This document shows, piece by piece, positions 16,095 to 24,644 of a stretch of 53,058 nucleotides of DNA. Position 1 is the stretch's first letter; every line of letters starts with the position of its first letter. This stretch comes from RGIG4694 sp964501705 (GTDB taxonomy: Bacteria; Bacillota; Clostridia; Oscillospirales; Ruminococcaceae): NCBI GenBank assembly GCA_964501705.1, contig CAZCUQ010000003.1, forward strand, positions 1 through 53,058, given 5' to 3'. Under the pieces are notes generated by a model. That model searched no databases and had not been told where the DNA came from. It saw only the letters and a list, made by a program, of their open reading frames with translations. The translations under genes and the position numbers were made by a program.

Positions 16095-18164
16095 ATGAAG
16101 AAATGGGTGATAGGTTCCCCCGACAGAAGCGCGGCACATGATATCGCATCGGACGGATTCGTGTCGCCGCTTTCTTCGGAGGTTCTTGCTTCAAGAGGAA
16201 TAGTCGGGATCCCCGACAGAAATATGTTCCTCGGAAGCTATGAGAGCGCGGACGCTTTGGGACTTCTGAACCCTTTCGATCTCCCCGATATGGAAAAGAC
16301 CGTATCATTAATCGAAGAATATATCGAACGCGAGGGAAAGATATTTATCTACGGAGATTATGACTGTGACGGAATACTCGCCACTGCATCGCTTTATAAT
16401 TACCTTTCTCAGATAGGCGCGGACGCGGAATATTTCATAAACGAACGCAGCGACGGCTACGGAATGAATATAAATAATGTCCGTAAGCTTTCGGAAGCGG
16501 GCGCGGATCTTATTATAACCGTCGATAACGGAATTTCAGCCGCAGAAGAGGCAAAACTCTGTAAGGAACTCGGCATAAAGCTGATAATCACCGATCATCA
16601 TCTTCCGCCCGAGACACTTCCCGAAGCGGACGCAATAGTTGACCCGCATATCACGTCCGCCGATAATAAGACAAAATTCAGAGATCTTTGCGGCTGTGCG
16701 GTCGTTCTTAAACTTATTACGGCGCTTGAAGACGGGCAAAGCACTCTGCCTGTCGAAATGATGTCCGATTTTGCGGCGATTGCCACTATCGCCGACGTTA
16801 TGCCCATAGTCGGCGAAAACAGAAATATAGTCAGACATGGGCTTCATTATATTCCGAATACAGAAAACGAGGGCTTAAAGGCTCTTATAAACGAATTGTC
16901 CGTGCTTTCCGACGGGAAAAAAAGAGAGTTCGTCCCCACCGTAAAAAATATAGCTTTCGGGATAGCTCCGCGGATAAACGCTTCGGGAAGACTCGGCAGC
17001 GCTATGGAAGCCTGCGAGCTTTTCACTACCGATGACCCCGCAAAAGCGGAAGAACTCGCAAAAAAACTCTGCGATTACAATAACGCGCGAAGATCCGTTG
17101 AGGATAAGATCCTTTCGGGTATTGAAACGGACTTTTCGGAAAATCCCGAATTGTTTCACTCGCCGGTTATCGTTTCGGCGGGCAGGGATTGGAATAAGGG
17201 AGTTATCGGAATAGACGCGGCAAGGGTGATGGAAAAAACAGGAAAGCCGACGTTTATTATCTCGATAGGCAATGACGGACTTTGTACGGGGTCGGCACGC
17301 TCCCCCGACGGGTTTTCCGTTTTCGATTCGCTGAAAGCTTCAGAGGATCTTCTTACGCGCTTCGGAGGACATAAGGGCGCGGGCGGCTTTTCCCTTGCGG
17401 AAGAAAATATAAACGCTTTCAGAGAAAGGCTTTGCGGATTTTCGGGAGGAAAATACTATACTCCCGAGCTTCATGCCGTTAAAGCAATTTCTCCCGAAGA
17501 GATCACTCTCGAAAATATCGAAGCTCTTTTAAATGAACTCTCTCCGTTCGGAGAAAAAAATCCCGAACCCGTATTTCTTGTTGAAAATGCGGAAATAACA
17601 TCTGTGAAGTCATTATCCGGGGGAAAATACACAAAGGTCACAATCGACTGCAAAGGCAGTACGTTTTCTTTCCCGCTGTTTAAAATCCCTTTTGCCGAGT
17701 TTCCCTATGTCTGCGGAGAAAGAATAAACATAATGGCTTCATTCGGAATAAACGAATATAACGGAAGAAAAACGGTAAGTCTTACAGTATGCGATATGAG
17801 ACGCACGGGAGTGAATCAGACAAAAATATTAAACGGCGAAGCGGCATACAGAAATATAAAAGCGGGGATTTTCCCTGCGGATAAAAAAATTATTTCGGCT
17901 ATGCTCCCGTCAAGAGATAATTTTGCCGCCGTTTACAGGCTTATTCCTCCGTCGGGGGATATCTCCGAGGATTTTATAATGGATAAGCTCTGCGGGGAAA
18001 TAAATACCTGCGTGCTTCATGTGATCCTCGACGCACTTTGGGATGCGGGACTTGTTTCGCGTACTCTGCTCACGGGCAGGGTGAAAAGGCTTCCCGTTGA
18101 AAAAGGAAAAAAAGCGGATCTCAACGAGACGAGTATAATAAAAATAATAAGAGAAAAATTATAG
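16095..18164 (+). CDS. recJ: Single-stranded-DNA-specific exonuclease RecJ
   Basis: 5'-3' ssDNA exonuclease for recombination and mismatch repair. DHH-superfamily motifs are in order: YGDYDCDGILA (motif I, with Cys where Ala is usual), TVDNGISA, ITDHHLPPE (the DHH motif) and VDPH. A DHHA1 region around GFGGHKGAGGF-like sequence (RFGGHKGAGGFSLAEE) follows, then the OB-like and C-terminal extensions. Length 689 aa lies between the E. coli (577) and B. subtilis (786) proteins. ATG at 16095 has AGAGGGGAT upstream. The stop is 22 nt before relA, giving the common clostridial recJ-relA linkage. Confidence 0.95.
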   Translation: MKKWVIGSPDRSAAHDIASDGFVSPLSSEVLASRGIVGIPDRNMFLGSYESADALGLLNPFDLPDMEKTVSLIEEYIEREGKIFIYGDYDCDGILATASLYNYLSQIGADAEYFINERSDGYGMNINNVRKLSEAGADLIITVDNGISAAEEAKLCKELGIKLIITDHHLPPETLPEADAIVDPHITSADNKTKFRDLCGCAVVLKLITALEDGQSTLPVEMMSDFAAIATIADVMPIVGENRNIVRHGLHYIPNTENEGLKALINELSVLSDGKKREFVPTVKNIAFGIAPRINASGRLGSAMEACELFTTDDPAKAEELAKKLCDYNNARRSVEDKILSGIETDFSENPELFHSPVIVSAGRDWNKGVIGIDAARVMEKTGKPTFIISIGNDGLCTGSARSPDGFSVFDSLKASEDLLTRFGGHKGAGGFSLAEENINAFRERLCGFSGGKYYTPELHAVKAISPEEITLENIEALLNELSPFGEKNPEPVFLVENAEITSVKSLSGGKYTKVTIDCKGSTFSFPLFKIPFAEFPYVCGERINIMASFGINEYNGRKTVSLTVCDMRRTGVNQTKILNGEAAYRNIKAGIFPADKKIISAMLPSRDNFAAVYRLIPPSGDISEDFIMDKLCGEINTCVLHVILDALWDAGLVSRTLLTGRVKRLPVEKGKKADLNETSIIKIIREKL

Positions 18165-18186
18165 ACTGCGGAAAGGAGGAATTTCC

Positions 18187-20385
18187 ATGACACCGAAAAC
18201 CGAAACGGTATACACCGTAGACGCTCTTATACAAAAAATTCTCGATGATGAAAAACAATACGATCTCAGCAAAATAATAAAGGCTTATGAATTTGCGGCA
18301 AAAGCTCATGTGAATCAGGTGCGTTCCTCCGGCGAGCCGTATATAACTCATCCCGTTGCTGTGGCGTATATTCTGCTTGAACTCGGAATGGACACCGATA
18401 CTGTCTGCGCGGCGCTTCTTCACGACGTTGTGGAGGATACCGACGCGACACTCGATGATATCAGAAAGCTCTTCGGGCAGGACGTCGCGATGCTTGTTGA
18501 CGGAGTAACAAAGCTCGGAAAAATTCCTCTTTTCACAAAGGAAGAACAGCAGGCGGAAAACGTAAGAAAAATTCTGCTCGCAATGAGTCAGGATATCAGA
18601 GTTATCATAATCAAGCTCTGCGACAGGCTCCACAATATGAGAACGCTCCAGTTCCGTCCCGCTTATAAGCAGAGGAACACCGCTCTCGAAACCATGAATA
18701 TCTACGCTCCGATAGCTCACAGATTGGGAATAAAAACCATTCAGGACGAAATAGAGGATCTTGCGTTCCGCTATCTCGACCCATACGCTTATACTGAAAT
18801 TGAAACTCAGATGAAGATAAGAAGCGGCGAACGTCAGGAATTTATCGAATCCATAAAGGGACAGATCGCGGCAAGATTTACGGAAAGCGGATTCTCCTGC
18901 GAGCCTGTTCTGATGGGAAGAGTAAAGTCCATTTACGGAATTTACAAAAAAGCGTTCGTTCACGGCAGAAGTATTGACGAAATATACGATATCTACGCGG
19001 TCAGAATAATCGTGCATACGGTAAACGAATGCTATAACGCTCTCGGTATCATTCACGATATGTTCAAGCCTATACCGAACCGCTTTAAGGATTACATCGC
19101 AACTCCGAAGGCTAATATGTATCAGTCGCTCCATACTACCGTCATAGGAAGAGAGGGCGTTCCGTTCGAGGTTCAGATACGCACCGAGGATATGAACTAC
19201 ACAGCGGAATACGGCATAGCCGCTCACTGGAAATACAAGGAGGGCATAAAGGGCAAGGATAAGCTGGAGGGCAGACTCGCGTGGATAAGACAGATAATCG
19301 AAGCGCAGCAGGATACGGACGATGTTGAAGAGATCGTCCGTACAATTAAATCCGATCTTGCTCCCGAGGAATGCTTTGCGTTTACTCCGAAAGGTGACAT
19401 GATAACTCTTCCCGCGGGCGCTACCGTCATAGATTTCGCATACGCGATACACACGGAAGTCGGAAATAAGATGAAAGGCGCAAAGGTTGACGGAAAGCTC
19501 GTTTCTCTCGACCATGCGTTAAATACGGGAGAAATAGTTGAAATAATAACGTCCTCCGATCCGGGTCACGGACCTAACCGGCAGTGGCTGAATATATGCA
19601 AGACAAACGAGGCAAAATCAAAGATACGCTCGTGGTTCAAAAAGGAACGCCGCGAGGAAAATATTATAAACGGAAAAGCCGAGATAGAAAAGGAATTTGC
19701 CCGTAACGGCATAAATGTGCCCGCGCAGGAGCTTGCGTCCTTCCTGTCCGATGATATGAAGCGCCATAACTGTCAGACGCTCGATGATTTCTATGCGGCT
19801 GTCGGCTATGGAGGAGTTATTCTTTCGAGAATAATCACGAGGCTGAAGGACAGCTACAATAAGCTTTATTCCGAAAAAGCACCCGCTCAGATACCCGCTC
19901 CCGCCGCTGTCAGACGCGGTTCGGGAATTATCGTTGACGGACAGGATAATCTCATGGTAAAATATTCTCAGTGCTGTCACCCCGTTCCGGGAGACGACAT
20001 TATAGGATTTATCACAAAGGGACACGGTATATCCGTTCACAGAAAAGACTGCGGCAACTATATAAGCGCCATGGAAAGCGGCGGAGATACCGACAGATGG
20101 ATAGAGGTCTGCTGGTCGGATTCGGCGGGAAGCGATAAAGATCCGTCATTCAAAGTAACTCTCGATATTCTTGCGTACAGCAATCAGATGATAGTTCCGA
20201 ATGTTTCCATGGTATTTGCCGAACAGCACATTCCCATGACAAGTCTCAATATCAAGGCGCTCAAAAACGGGAATACCACGCTTTTTGTTGACTGCTCGAT
20301 AGCGGGAATGAGTCAGCTTACGAATCTTATCGCGAAGATCAAAAAGGTTCCCGATGTAATAAATGTTGAAAGAGTGGGTAAATAA
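18187..20385 (+). CDS. relA: Bifunctional (p)ppGpp synthetase/hydrolase (Rel)
   Basis: Makes and degrades the stringent-response alarmone. Domains in order: HD hydrolase (LLHDVVEDTDATLDDI and KLCDRLHNMRTL both intact), RelA/SpoT synthetase (RVKSIYGIYKK, NRFKDYIATPK with the RFKD motif of bifunctional enzymes, EVQIRTEDMNYTAEYG), TGS (CFAFTPKGDMITLPAGA), then a zinc-finger-like Cys region (YSQCCHPVPGDDI) and a C-terminal ACT domain. Length 732 aa is typical. ATG at 18187 follows GGAAAGGAGG. A 464-aa open frame on the opposite strand here is a shadow. The metallohydrolase gene starts 1 nt after the stop. Confidence 0.97.
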   Translation: MTPKTETVYTVDALIQKILDDEKQYDLSKIIKAYEFAAKAHVNQVRSSGEPYITHPVAVAYILLELGMDTDTVCAALLHDVVEDTDATLDDIRKLFGQDVAMLVDGVTKLGKIPLFTKEEQQAENVRKILLAMSQDIRVIIIKLCDRLHNMRTLQFRPAYKQRNTALETMNIYAPIAHRLGIKTIQDEIEDLAFRYLDPYAYTEIETQMKIRSGERQEFIESIKGQIAARFTESGFSCEPVLMGRVKSIYGIYKKAFVHGRSIDEIYDIYAVRIIVHTVNECYNALGIIHDMFKPIPNRFKDYIATPKANMYQSLHTTVIGREGVPFEVQIRTEDMNYTAEYGIAAHWKYKEGIKGKDKLEGRLAWIRQIIEAQQDTDDVEEIVRTIKSDLAPEECFAFTPKGDMITLPAGATVIDFAYAIHTEVGNKMKGAKVDGKLVSLDHALNTGEIVEIITSSDPGHGPNRQWLNICKTNEAKSKIRSWFKKERREENIINGKAEIEKEFARNGINVPAQELASFLSDDMKRHNCQTLDDFYAAVGYGGVILSRIITRLKDSYNKLYSEKAPAQIPAPAAVRRGSGIIVDGQDNLMVKYSQCCHPVPGDDIIGFITKGHGISVHRKDCGNYISAMESGGDTDRWIEVCWSDSAGSDKDPSFKVTLDILAYSNQMIVPNVSMVFAEQHIPMTSLNIKALKNGNTTLFVDCSIAGMSQLTNLIAKIKKVPDVINVERVGK

Positions 20386-20386
20386 A

Positions 20387-21046
20387 ATGAAGATAATAAG
20401 CTTTCCGCCCACAGGCTTCTGCGGGGAGATATGCTATCTTGTCACGGAAAATAAAAGCGCGGCGCTTATCGACGCTCCGGGAAACAATGACAGGATATTC
20501 GGTAAATTAAAGGAAGAAGACTGCGAGTTAAAGCTGATACTTTTAACTCACGGACATTTCGACCATATCAGCGGTCTTGCGGAGATAGCCGGGGAAACAT
20601 CCGCCGATGTATATATCAGCAATGAGGATAAAAAGCTTCTTTATGACGACTATCTTAATCTTGCGGAGGTTTTCGGCGCTCCGTCCGTCAGAAAGTACGA
20701 GGGACGGGTAAATACATTTTCCGACGGCGATGAGATCCCGTTTGAGGGGAAAAAATTCAGGGTCATGTCAACTCCCGGACATACGGAAGGATCTGTTTTG
20801 TTTGTGATAGAAAACGCGATCTTTTCGGGAGATACTCTTTTCGCGGGAAGTATCGGAAGAACTGATATGCCGGGAGGAAATCCCTCCGAGATGAAAAAGT
20901 CACTTCGGAAAATAGCGTCGGCGAATTTCGGAGACTATGAAAATTTCACCGTTTATTCGGGGCATACCGAGCCTTCCGATCTGAACGGGGAACTAAGACA
21001 CAATCCTTATCTGAAAGGAACTCTTGACTATGACAATCTGCTTTGA
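20387..21046 (+). CDS. Glyoxalase II-like metallo-beta-lactamase-fold hydrolase
   Basis: MBL-fold hydrolase of 219 aa. Metal ligands: THGHFDH (HxHxDH), GHTEGS, SGDTLF and a C-terminal SGHTEPS. Its position between relA and hemZ is a conserved arrangement in Clostridia, as I recall it. It resembles small YcbL/glyoxalase-II-type thiolesterases; the substrate cannot be read from sequence. ATG at 20387 follows the relA stop directly, so translation is probably coupled. The gene overlaps the start of hemZ by 17 nt. If it is a glyoxalase-like enzyme, it could relate to methylglyoxal metabolism, but that is speculation. Confidence 0.88.
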   Translation: MKIISFPPTGFCGEICYLVTENKSAALIDAPGNNDRIFGKLKEEDCELKLILLTHGHFDHISGLAEIAGETSADVYISNEDKKLLYDDYLNLAEVFGAPSVRKYEGRVNTFSDGDEIPFEGKKFRVMSTPGHTEGSVLFVIENAIFSGDTLFAGSIGRTDMPGGNPSEMKKSLRKIASANFGDYENFTVYSGHTEPSDLNGELRHNPYLKGTLDYDNLL

Positions 21047-22481
21047 CGGGTGCGATTATAAATACGAGATCGAATCGGTGACGAAGCTTTTCTTTCCTGT
21101 GGAGCATTTCGGATTTCTGTTCGGCAGTCCCGAAATGTATGATATAAAGGATGACAGGATAATTATATCACAGAAAAGAAATAAGCTTTCGGTATCGGTA
21201 AAATATAGGGAGTCGGAAAAATGCTCCGCAGTTTCACTTGAAAATGAATCTGACGGAGAAACCGAAGCCGCAAGAGAACTTTTCAAAATACTGTCCGTTC
21301 TTACGGGAACAGCGCCGAAATGGGGCTGTCTCACGGGAATAAGACCGGTGAAAAAATACAACGAAAAGCGAAACGGCGGAATGGATGAAAGGGACATAAA
21401 AAAGCTCCTCTCGGAAAAATATTTTGTTTCCGACGAAAAAATAAATTTATGTTCCTTTGTTTCCGAAACTCAGAGAGCGCCGCTTGAAAGAGAACGGAAA
21501 AATTCGTTTTCATTATATGTTTCCATTCCCTTTTGTCCGACAAGATGCGCTTATTGTTCTTTCGTTTCTCATTCGATAAAGAAATCGGGAGCAAAGCTTA
21601 TCCCCGTGTATACGGAAAAATTATGTCGGGAGCTTGAACTCACCGCGGAAATCGCCGAAAGACTTGATCTTACCATGCAGACGATCTATATCGGCGGAGG
21701 CACTCCGACAGCGATTCCTGCGGAAAATCTCGATAAAATCATGGAAAAAATCGAAAAATGCTTTGACATTTCCGCCGCAGACGAATATACTGTAGAAGCG
21801 GGGCGCGCAGATACCATCACGGAGGAAAAATTGTCCGTTATAAAAAACAGGGGCGCAAACAGAATATCCGTGAATCCTCAAAGCATGAACGACAGCGTTT
21901 TGAAAGCGTGTCAAAGATCGCATACTGCGGATGACGTGATAAAGGCGTATGAAATCGCAAAAAAAATCGGCTTTGATTCGATAAATATGGACGTAATAGC
22001 GGGACTCCCGTCGGATACGCCCGAAAGCTTCAGGAATACGCTCGATACGCTTACAGACCTTGCCCCCGAAAATATAACCGTCCATACCCTCACGGTGAAG
22101 AGAAGCGCCGACCTTTATTCCGACAGAGAAAACGTGAAGAAAAACGTTTCTCCGATAAGCGCGGACGAAATGGTTTCCTATGCGGAGAGAATCCTTCCCG
22201 AAAACGGATATGCTCCGTATTATCTTTACAGGCAGAAAAATACCGTGGGAAATCTGGAAAATGTCGGCTACTCGAAAAAAGGGCATGAATCTCTGTATAA
22301 CATTTTCATAATGGACGAAACGCAAACTATTCTGGCGGCGGGAGCATCCGGCTCCACGAAGCTTGTGAATAACGAAACAGGACTTATCAGGCGAGTTATT
22401 AATTACAAATACCCTTATGAATACATCTCCGATTTCGATAAGATGATAGGGAAAAAGGAGAGGGAAATCTTCGGCGTATAA
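21030..22481 (+). CDS. hemZ: HemZ-type radical SAM protein (oxygen-independent coproporphyrinogen dehydrogenase-like)
   Basis: Radical SAM enzyme related to HemN/HemZ. After a ~160-residue N-terminal domain, the FeS motif CPTRCAYCSF (CxxxCxxC) appears, followed by the SAM-binding GGGTPTAIP and the HemN-type blocks NRISVNPQSMND, MDVIAGLPSDTPESF and KNTVGNLENVGYS. HemZ is an accessory haem-synthesis protein in bacilli. In anaerobic Clostridia its substrate is uncertain. ATG at 21030 is preferred; TTG at 21024 is also in frame. It overlaps the previous gene by 17 nt and ends the recJ-relA operon. hisS, which often follows in relatives, is absent here. Confidence 0.9.
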   Translation: MTICFDGCDYKYEIESVTKLFFPVEHFGFLFGSPEMYDIKDDRIIISQKRNKLSVSVKYRESEKCSAVSLENESDGETEAARELFKILSVLTGTAPKWGCLTGIRPVKKYNEKRNGGMDERDIKKLLSEKYFVSDEKINLCSFVSETQRAPLERERKNSFSLYVSIPFCPTRCAYCSFVSHSIKKSGAKLIPVYTEKLCRELELTAEIAERLDLTMQTIYIGGGTPTAIPAENLDKIMEKIEKCFDISAADEYTVEAGRADTITEEKLSVIKNRGANRISVNPQSMNDSVLKACQRSHTADDVIKAYEIAKKIGFDSINMDVIAGLPSDTPESFRNTLDTLTDLAPENITVHTLTVKRSADLYSDRENVKKNVSPISADEMVSYAERILPENGYAPYYLYRQKNTVGNLENVGYSKKGHESLYNIFIMDETQTILAAGASGSTKLVNNETGLIRRVINYKYPYEYISDFDKMIGKKEREIFGV

Positions 22482-22510
22482 AGTTTCCCGAAATCGGGAA
22501 AACTTTTACA

Positions 22511-22612
22511 TAAAGTCAGCGGCATTAGAAATTTGACTTGAAGTCAGGCAAAAATTTGCATATATGATTTTCGCGCAGGCTGAAAGTACAAATTTCAATG
22601 TCGTTGACTATA
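22511..22612. repeat. MITE-like palindromic element, copy 1 (102 bp)
   Basis: Terminal inverted repeats of ~24 bp: left TAAAGTCAGCGGCATTAGAA, right end reads (reverse complement) TATAGTCAACGACATTGAAA. It is the same length as the copy at 47622-47723 and differs at only five positions by eye. It has no coding capacity. The ends in TA fit the TA-targeting IS630/mariner type of non-autonomous element. It lies ~55 bp upstream of the zinc-ribbon gene, in its leader. Confidence 0.8.
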
Positions 22613-22667
22613 ACAGACCTCCTCGGAAACAGGGGTCTGATATCTTAAACAACTGGAGGAAATTATT

Positions 22668-23024
22668 ATGGGTTACAGTTTTGACGATTTCATCTACGAC
22701 GCGAAAAAATGCGTTGACAAGGCAGGCGAAAAAGCAGGCGAGGCAATAAATTACTCGAAGCTTTCGCTCGAAAAAGCCGAAATTAAAGGAAGACTCAGAG
22801 AAAGATACGCCGAACTCGGAAAATTCTGCTACAAAATGCATGAGACGGGTACGGACTATTCGGGCAATATGAAGGGCACGATAAGAGAAATAAATAATCT
22901 TGAAGACAGACTGAAGGAAACCGATGACGCTCTTAAAATACCGAAGACCTGTTCTCTGTGCGGAGCGAAGAATCCGTCCGACAGTATGTTCTGTTCAAAG
23001 TGCGGAGAAAAACTTTCAAGATAA
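22668..23024 (+). CDS. Coiled-coil protein with C-terminal zinc ribbon, unknown function
   Basis: A 118-aa soluble protein. The first ~90 residues are charged and helical, with coiled-coil character (EKAEIKGRLRERYAELGKF). The C-terminus is a zinc ribbon with two CxxC pairs (CSLCGAKNPSDSMFCSKCG). This architecture is widespread among small Firmicute proteins without a defined role. GGAGG precedes the ATG. A MITE-like element occupies the region just upstream. The rhomboid protease gene follows after 15 nt, so the two likely form a unit. I cannot assign a function. Confidence 0.75.
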   Translation: MGYSFDDFIYDAKKCVDKAGEKAGEAINYSKLSLEKAEIKGRLRERYAELGKFCYKMHETGTDYSGNMKGTIREINNLEDRLKETDDALKIPKTCSLCGAKNPSDSMFCSKCGEKLSR

Positions 23025-23039
23025 TGTAAGGATAACGGA

Positions 23040-23624
23040 ATGAAAAAAATCGGCATAAGCTACAATTCGCCCGTTATTCTCACGTTTACGATGATTTCCC
23101 TTGCGGCGCTTATCGCAAGCTATATAACGGGCGGGGTTTCAAACGAACTCTTATTCTGCGTGTACAGAGCGCCTCTTACGAATCCGCTTTTTTATCTGAG
23201 GCTTTTTACTCATGTGATAGGTCATGCGAATATGGAGCATTTCATCGGAAATTTCACGCTTATTCTTCTTTTGGGACCTATCCTGGAGGAAAAATACGGC
23301 AGCAGGAATCTTCTCGTTTTAATGCTGATAACGGCGTTTATAACGGGAATAATAAACGTTATTTTCTTTACGACGGGGCTTTTGGGAGCGAGCGGAATTG
23401 TTTTCATGTTCATAATTCTTGCAAGCTTTACCAACAACGGAGACGGAAAGATACCGCTGACTTTTATTCTCGTAGCGATAATCTACATAGGCGGGGAAGT
23501 CTTAAACGCGCTTTTCGCAGAGGATCAGATATCGCAGATGGCTCATATTATCGGAGGAATTTGCGGCGCGGGCGCGGGGCATTTTCTCGGCAAGGATCCG
23601 AAAACGGATATAATCTCAAGATAA
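23040..23624 (+). CDS. Rhomboid-family intramembrane serine protease
   Basis: Integral membrane protein of 194 aa with about six hydrophobic segments. The catalytic dyad is visible: the GASG motif gives Ser118 and MAHIIGG gives His169. The upstream EHFIGN (HxxxN) supplies the conserved oxyanion residues. An enzyme of the minimal six-helix rhomboid class, cleaving substrates inside the membrane. It follows the zinc-ribbon gene at 15 nt, and a strong terminator lies directly after it. Substrates unknown. Confidence 0.88.
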   Translation: MKKIGISYNSPVILTFTMISLAALIASYITGGVSNELLFCVYRAPLTNPLFYLRLFTHVIGHANMEHFIGNFTLILLLGPILEEKYGSRNLLVLMLITAFITGIINVIFFTTGLLGASGIVFMFIILASFTNNGDGKIPLTFILVAIIYIGGEVLNALFAEDQISQMAHIIGGICGAGAGHFLGKDPKTDIISR

Positions 23625-23631
23625 AAACATT

Positions 23632-23684
23632 AACCCCGAAAACCTAAAAACTTATGTTTTAGGTTTTCGGGGTTGCTTTTTTTC
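23632..23684. terminator. Strong bidirectional-type terminator
   Basis: AACCCCGAAAACCTAAAA pairs fully with TTTTAGGTTTTCGGGGTT around a 7-nt loop, followed by GCTTTTTTTCTTT. It lies between convergent rhomboid and bile-salt-hydrolase genes. Confidence 0.92.
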
Positions 23685-23685
23685 T

Positions 23686-24633
23686 TTACCGATTCCTAAA
23701 CAGAATATCGTTTTTCCTCAAAAGAGGAAATCTTTGAAGCGCACCCGTATCTGTCATCTTCACGGCTGTTATCCTGCTGTTTCCGTAGGTTTTACAGTAG
23801 CAGATCTTTTCATCCGTATCAAAGCAGACGGATATGTCGGTGAACTCATATTCGTTTTTTTCGCTCCGGACAGCTCCTTTCGGCATACCTACCGATGAAA
23901 GAATGTCAAAAAACGCACTCAGAGCGTCTTCGCCGAAATCGGAATTCAGCTTTACAAACGAAGCCTTTACAAATCTCGAACGTGAGGAATAGTCTCCGGG
24001 AAGACCGTATGCGCCTATTCCGAGACTGTCTGTTGTGAGCTTTATTTTATCCGAAAATCTGTTTTCGGGGAATTTTGCCGTCAGATTCATAAAGGGAGCA
24101 AGTCCGCGAAGCTGACAGTCAAACGGCGGATTATTCGTCAATACTCCGACGGGATTTTCATATAACCGAAGTCCTTCTCTTGTCTGCTCGACAGTCACGG
24201 ATTTTTTCCCGTCTGAAAAAAGCCAATGAAGCGAAGCACATTCAAGCGTCGGAGAAAATCTGTCGTCCGTGATATTCATGTCGTTTAAAATATCGAGAGC
24301 CTCGGACATATCGGCGCATTTTCCCAGAATATACGAAATGATCTCGTAATGCGCAAGATTTATTTTTCCTTTTTCCGCGCTCTTGTAAAATGCGTTTCCG
24401 ACAAAATTCAGACCCGCCGCCGAAAGTCCCTTCTCGTTGAACGCGTCGAAGAATAAGGGAACATTATCCTGCACGCAGGCAGTTCCCATTACGGTGTAAA
24501 GACTTCCAAAGCTTTTTTCATGCTGCGGCGTTATGGGAAATCCACGCGGCATTATGACGGTTTCCCCGCCGTAGTCGCAGCAAACATCGAGATTTCTTCC
24601 GAAAAGATTATTACAGCTTATTGCAGTACACAT
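23686..24633 (-). CDS. bsh: Choloylglycine hydrolase family enzyme, probable bile salt hydrolase
   Basis: Ntn-hydrolase that cleaves the amide of conjugated bile acids or penicillin V. Catalytic residues correspond to the family: Cys2 directly after Met (MCTAIS), Arg13 and Asp16 in FGRNLD, Asn76 in AGLNF, the Asn in LTNNPPF and the Arg in SRFVKA. Asn at the AGLNF position is typical of bile salt hydrolases, where penicillin V acylases tend to have Tyr. Length (315 aa) fits; the N-terminal loop is a few residues shorter than in C. perfringens BSH. No signal peptide, so intracellular. It starts 11 nt after the glucose-PTS stop with GGAGG, clearly in one operon. Confidence 0.85.
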   Translation of the reverse strand: MCTAISCNNLFGRNLDVCCDYGGETVIMPRGFPITPQHEKSFGSLYTVMGTACVQDNVPLFFDAFNEKGLSAAGLNFVGNAFYKSAEKGKINLAHYEIISYILGKCADMSEALDILNDMNITDDRFSPTLECASLHWLFSDGKKSVTVEQTREGLRLYENPVGVLTNNPPFDCQLRGLAPFMNLTAKFPENRFSDKIKLTTDSLGIGAYGLPGDYSSRSRFVKASFVKLNSDFGEDALSAFFDILSSVGMPKGAVRSEKNEYEFTDISVCFDTDEKICYCKTYGNSRITAVKMTDTGALQRFPLLRKNDILFRNR

Positions 24634-24644
24634 TTTTCCTCCAA

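Noticed and set aside
18121..19515. 464-aa open frame on the minus strand
   Set aside because: Lies opposite relA, whose domains and motifs are complete; no start site or recognisable motif. A shadow frame.
21621..22325. 234-aa minus-strand open frame
   Set aside because: Antisense to hemZ, whose radical SAM motifs are clear.
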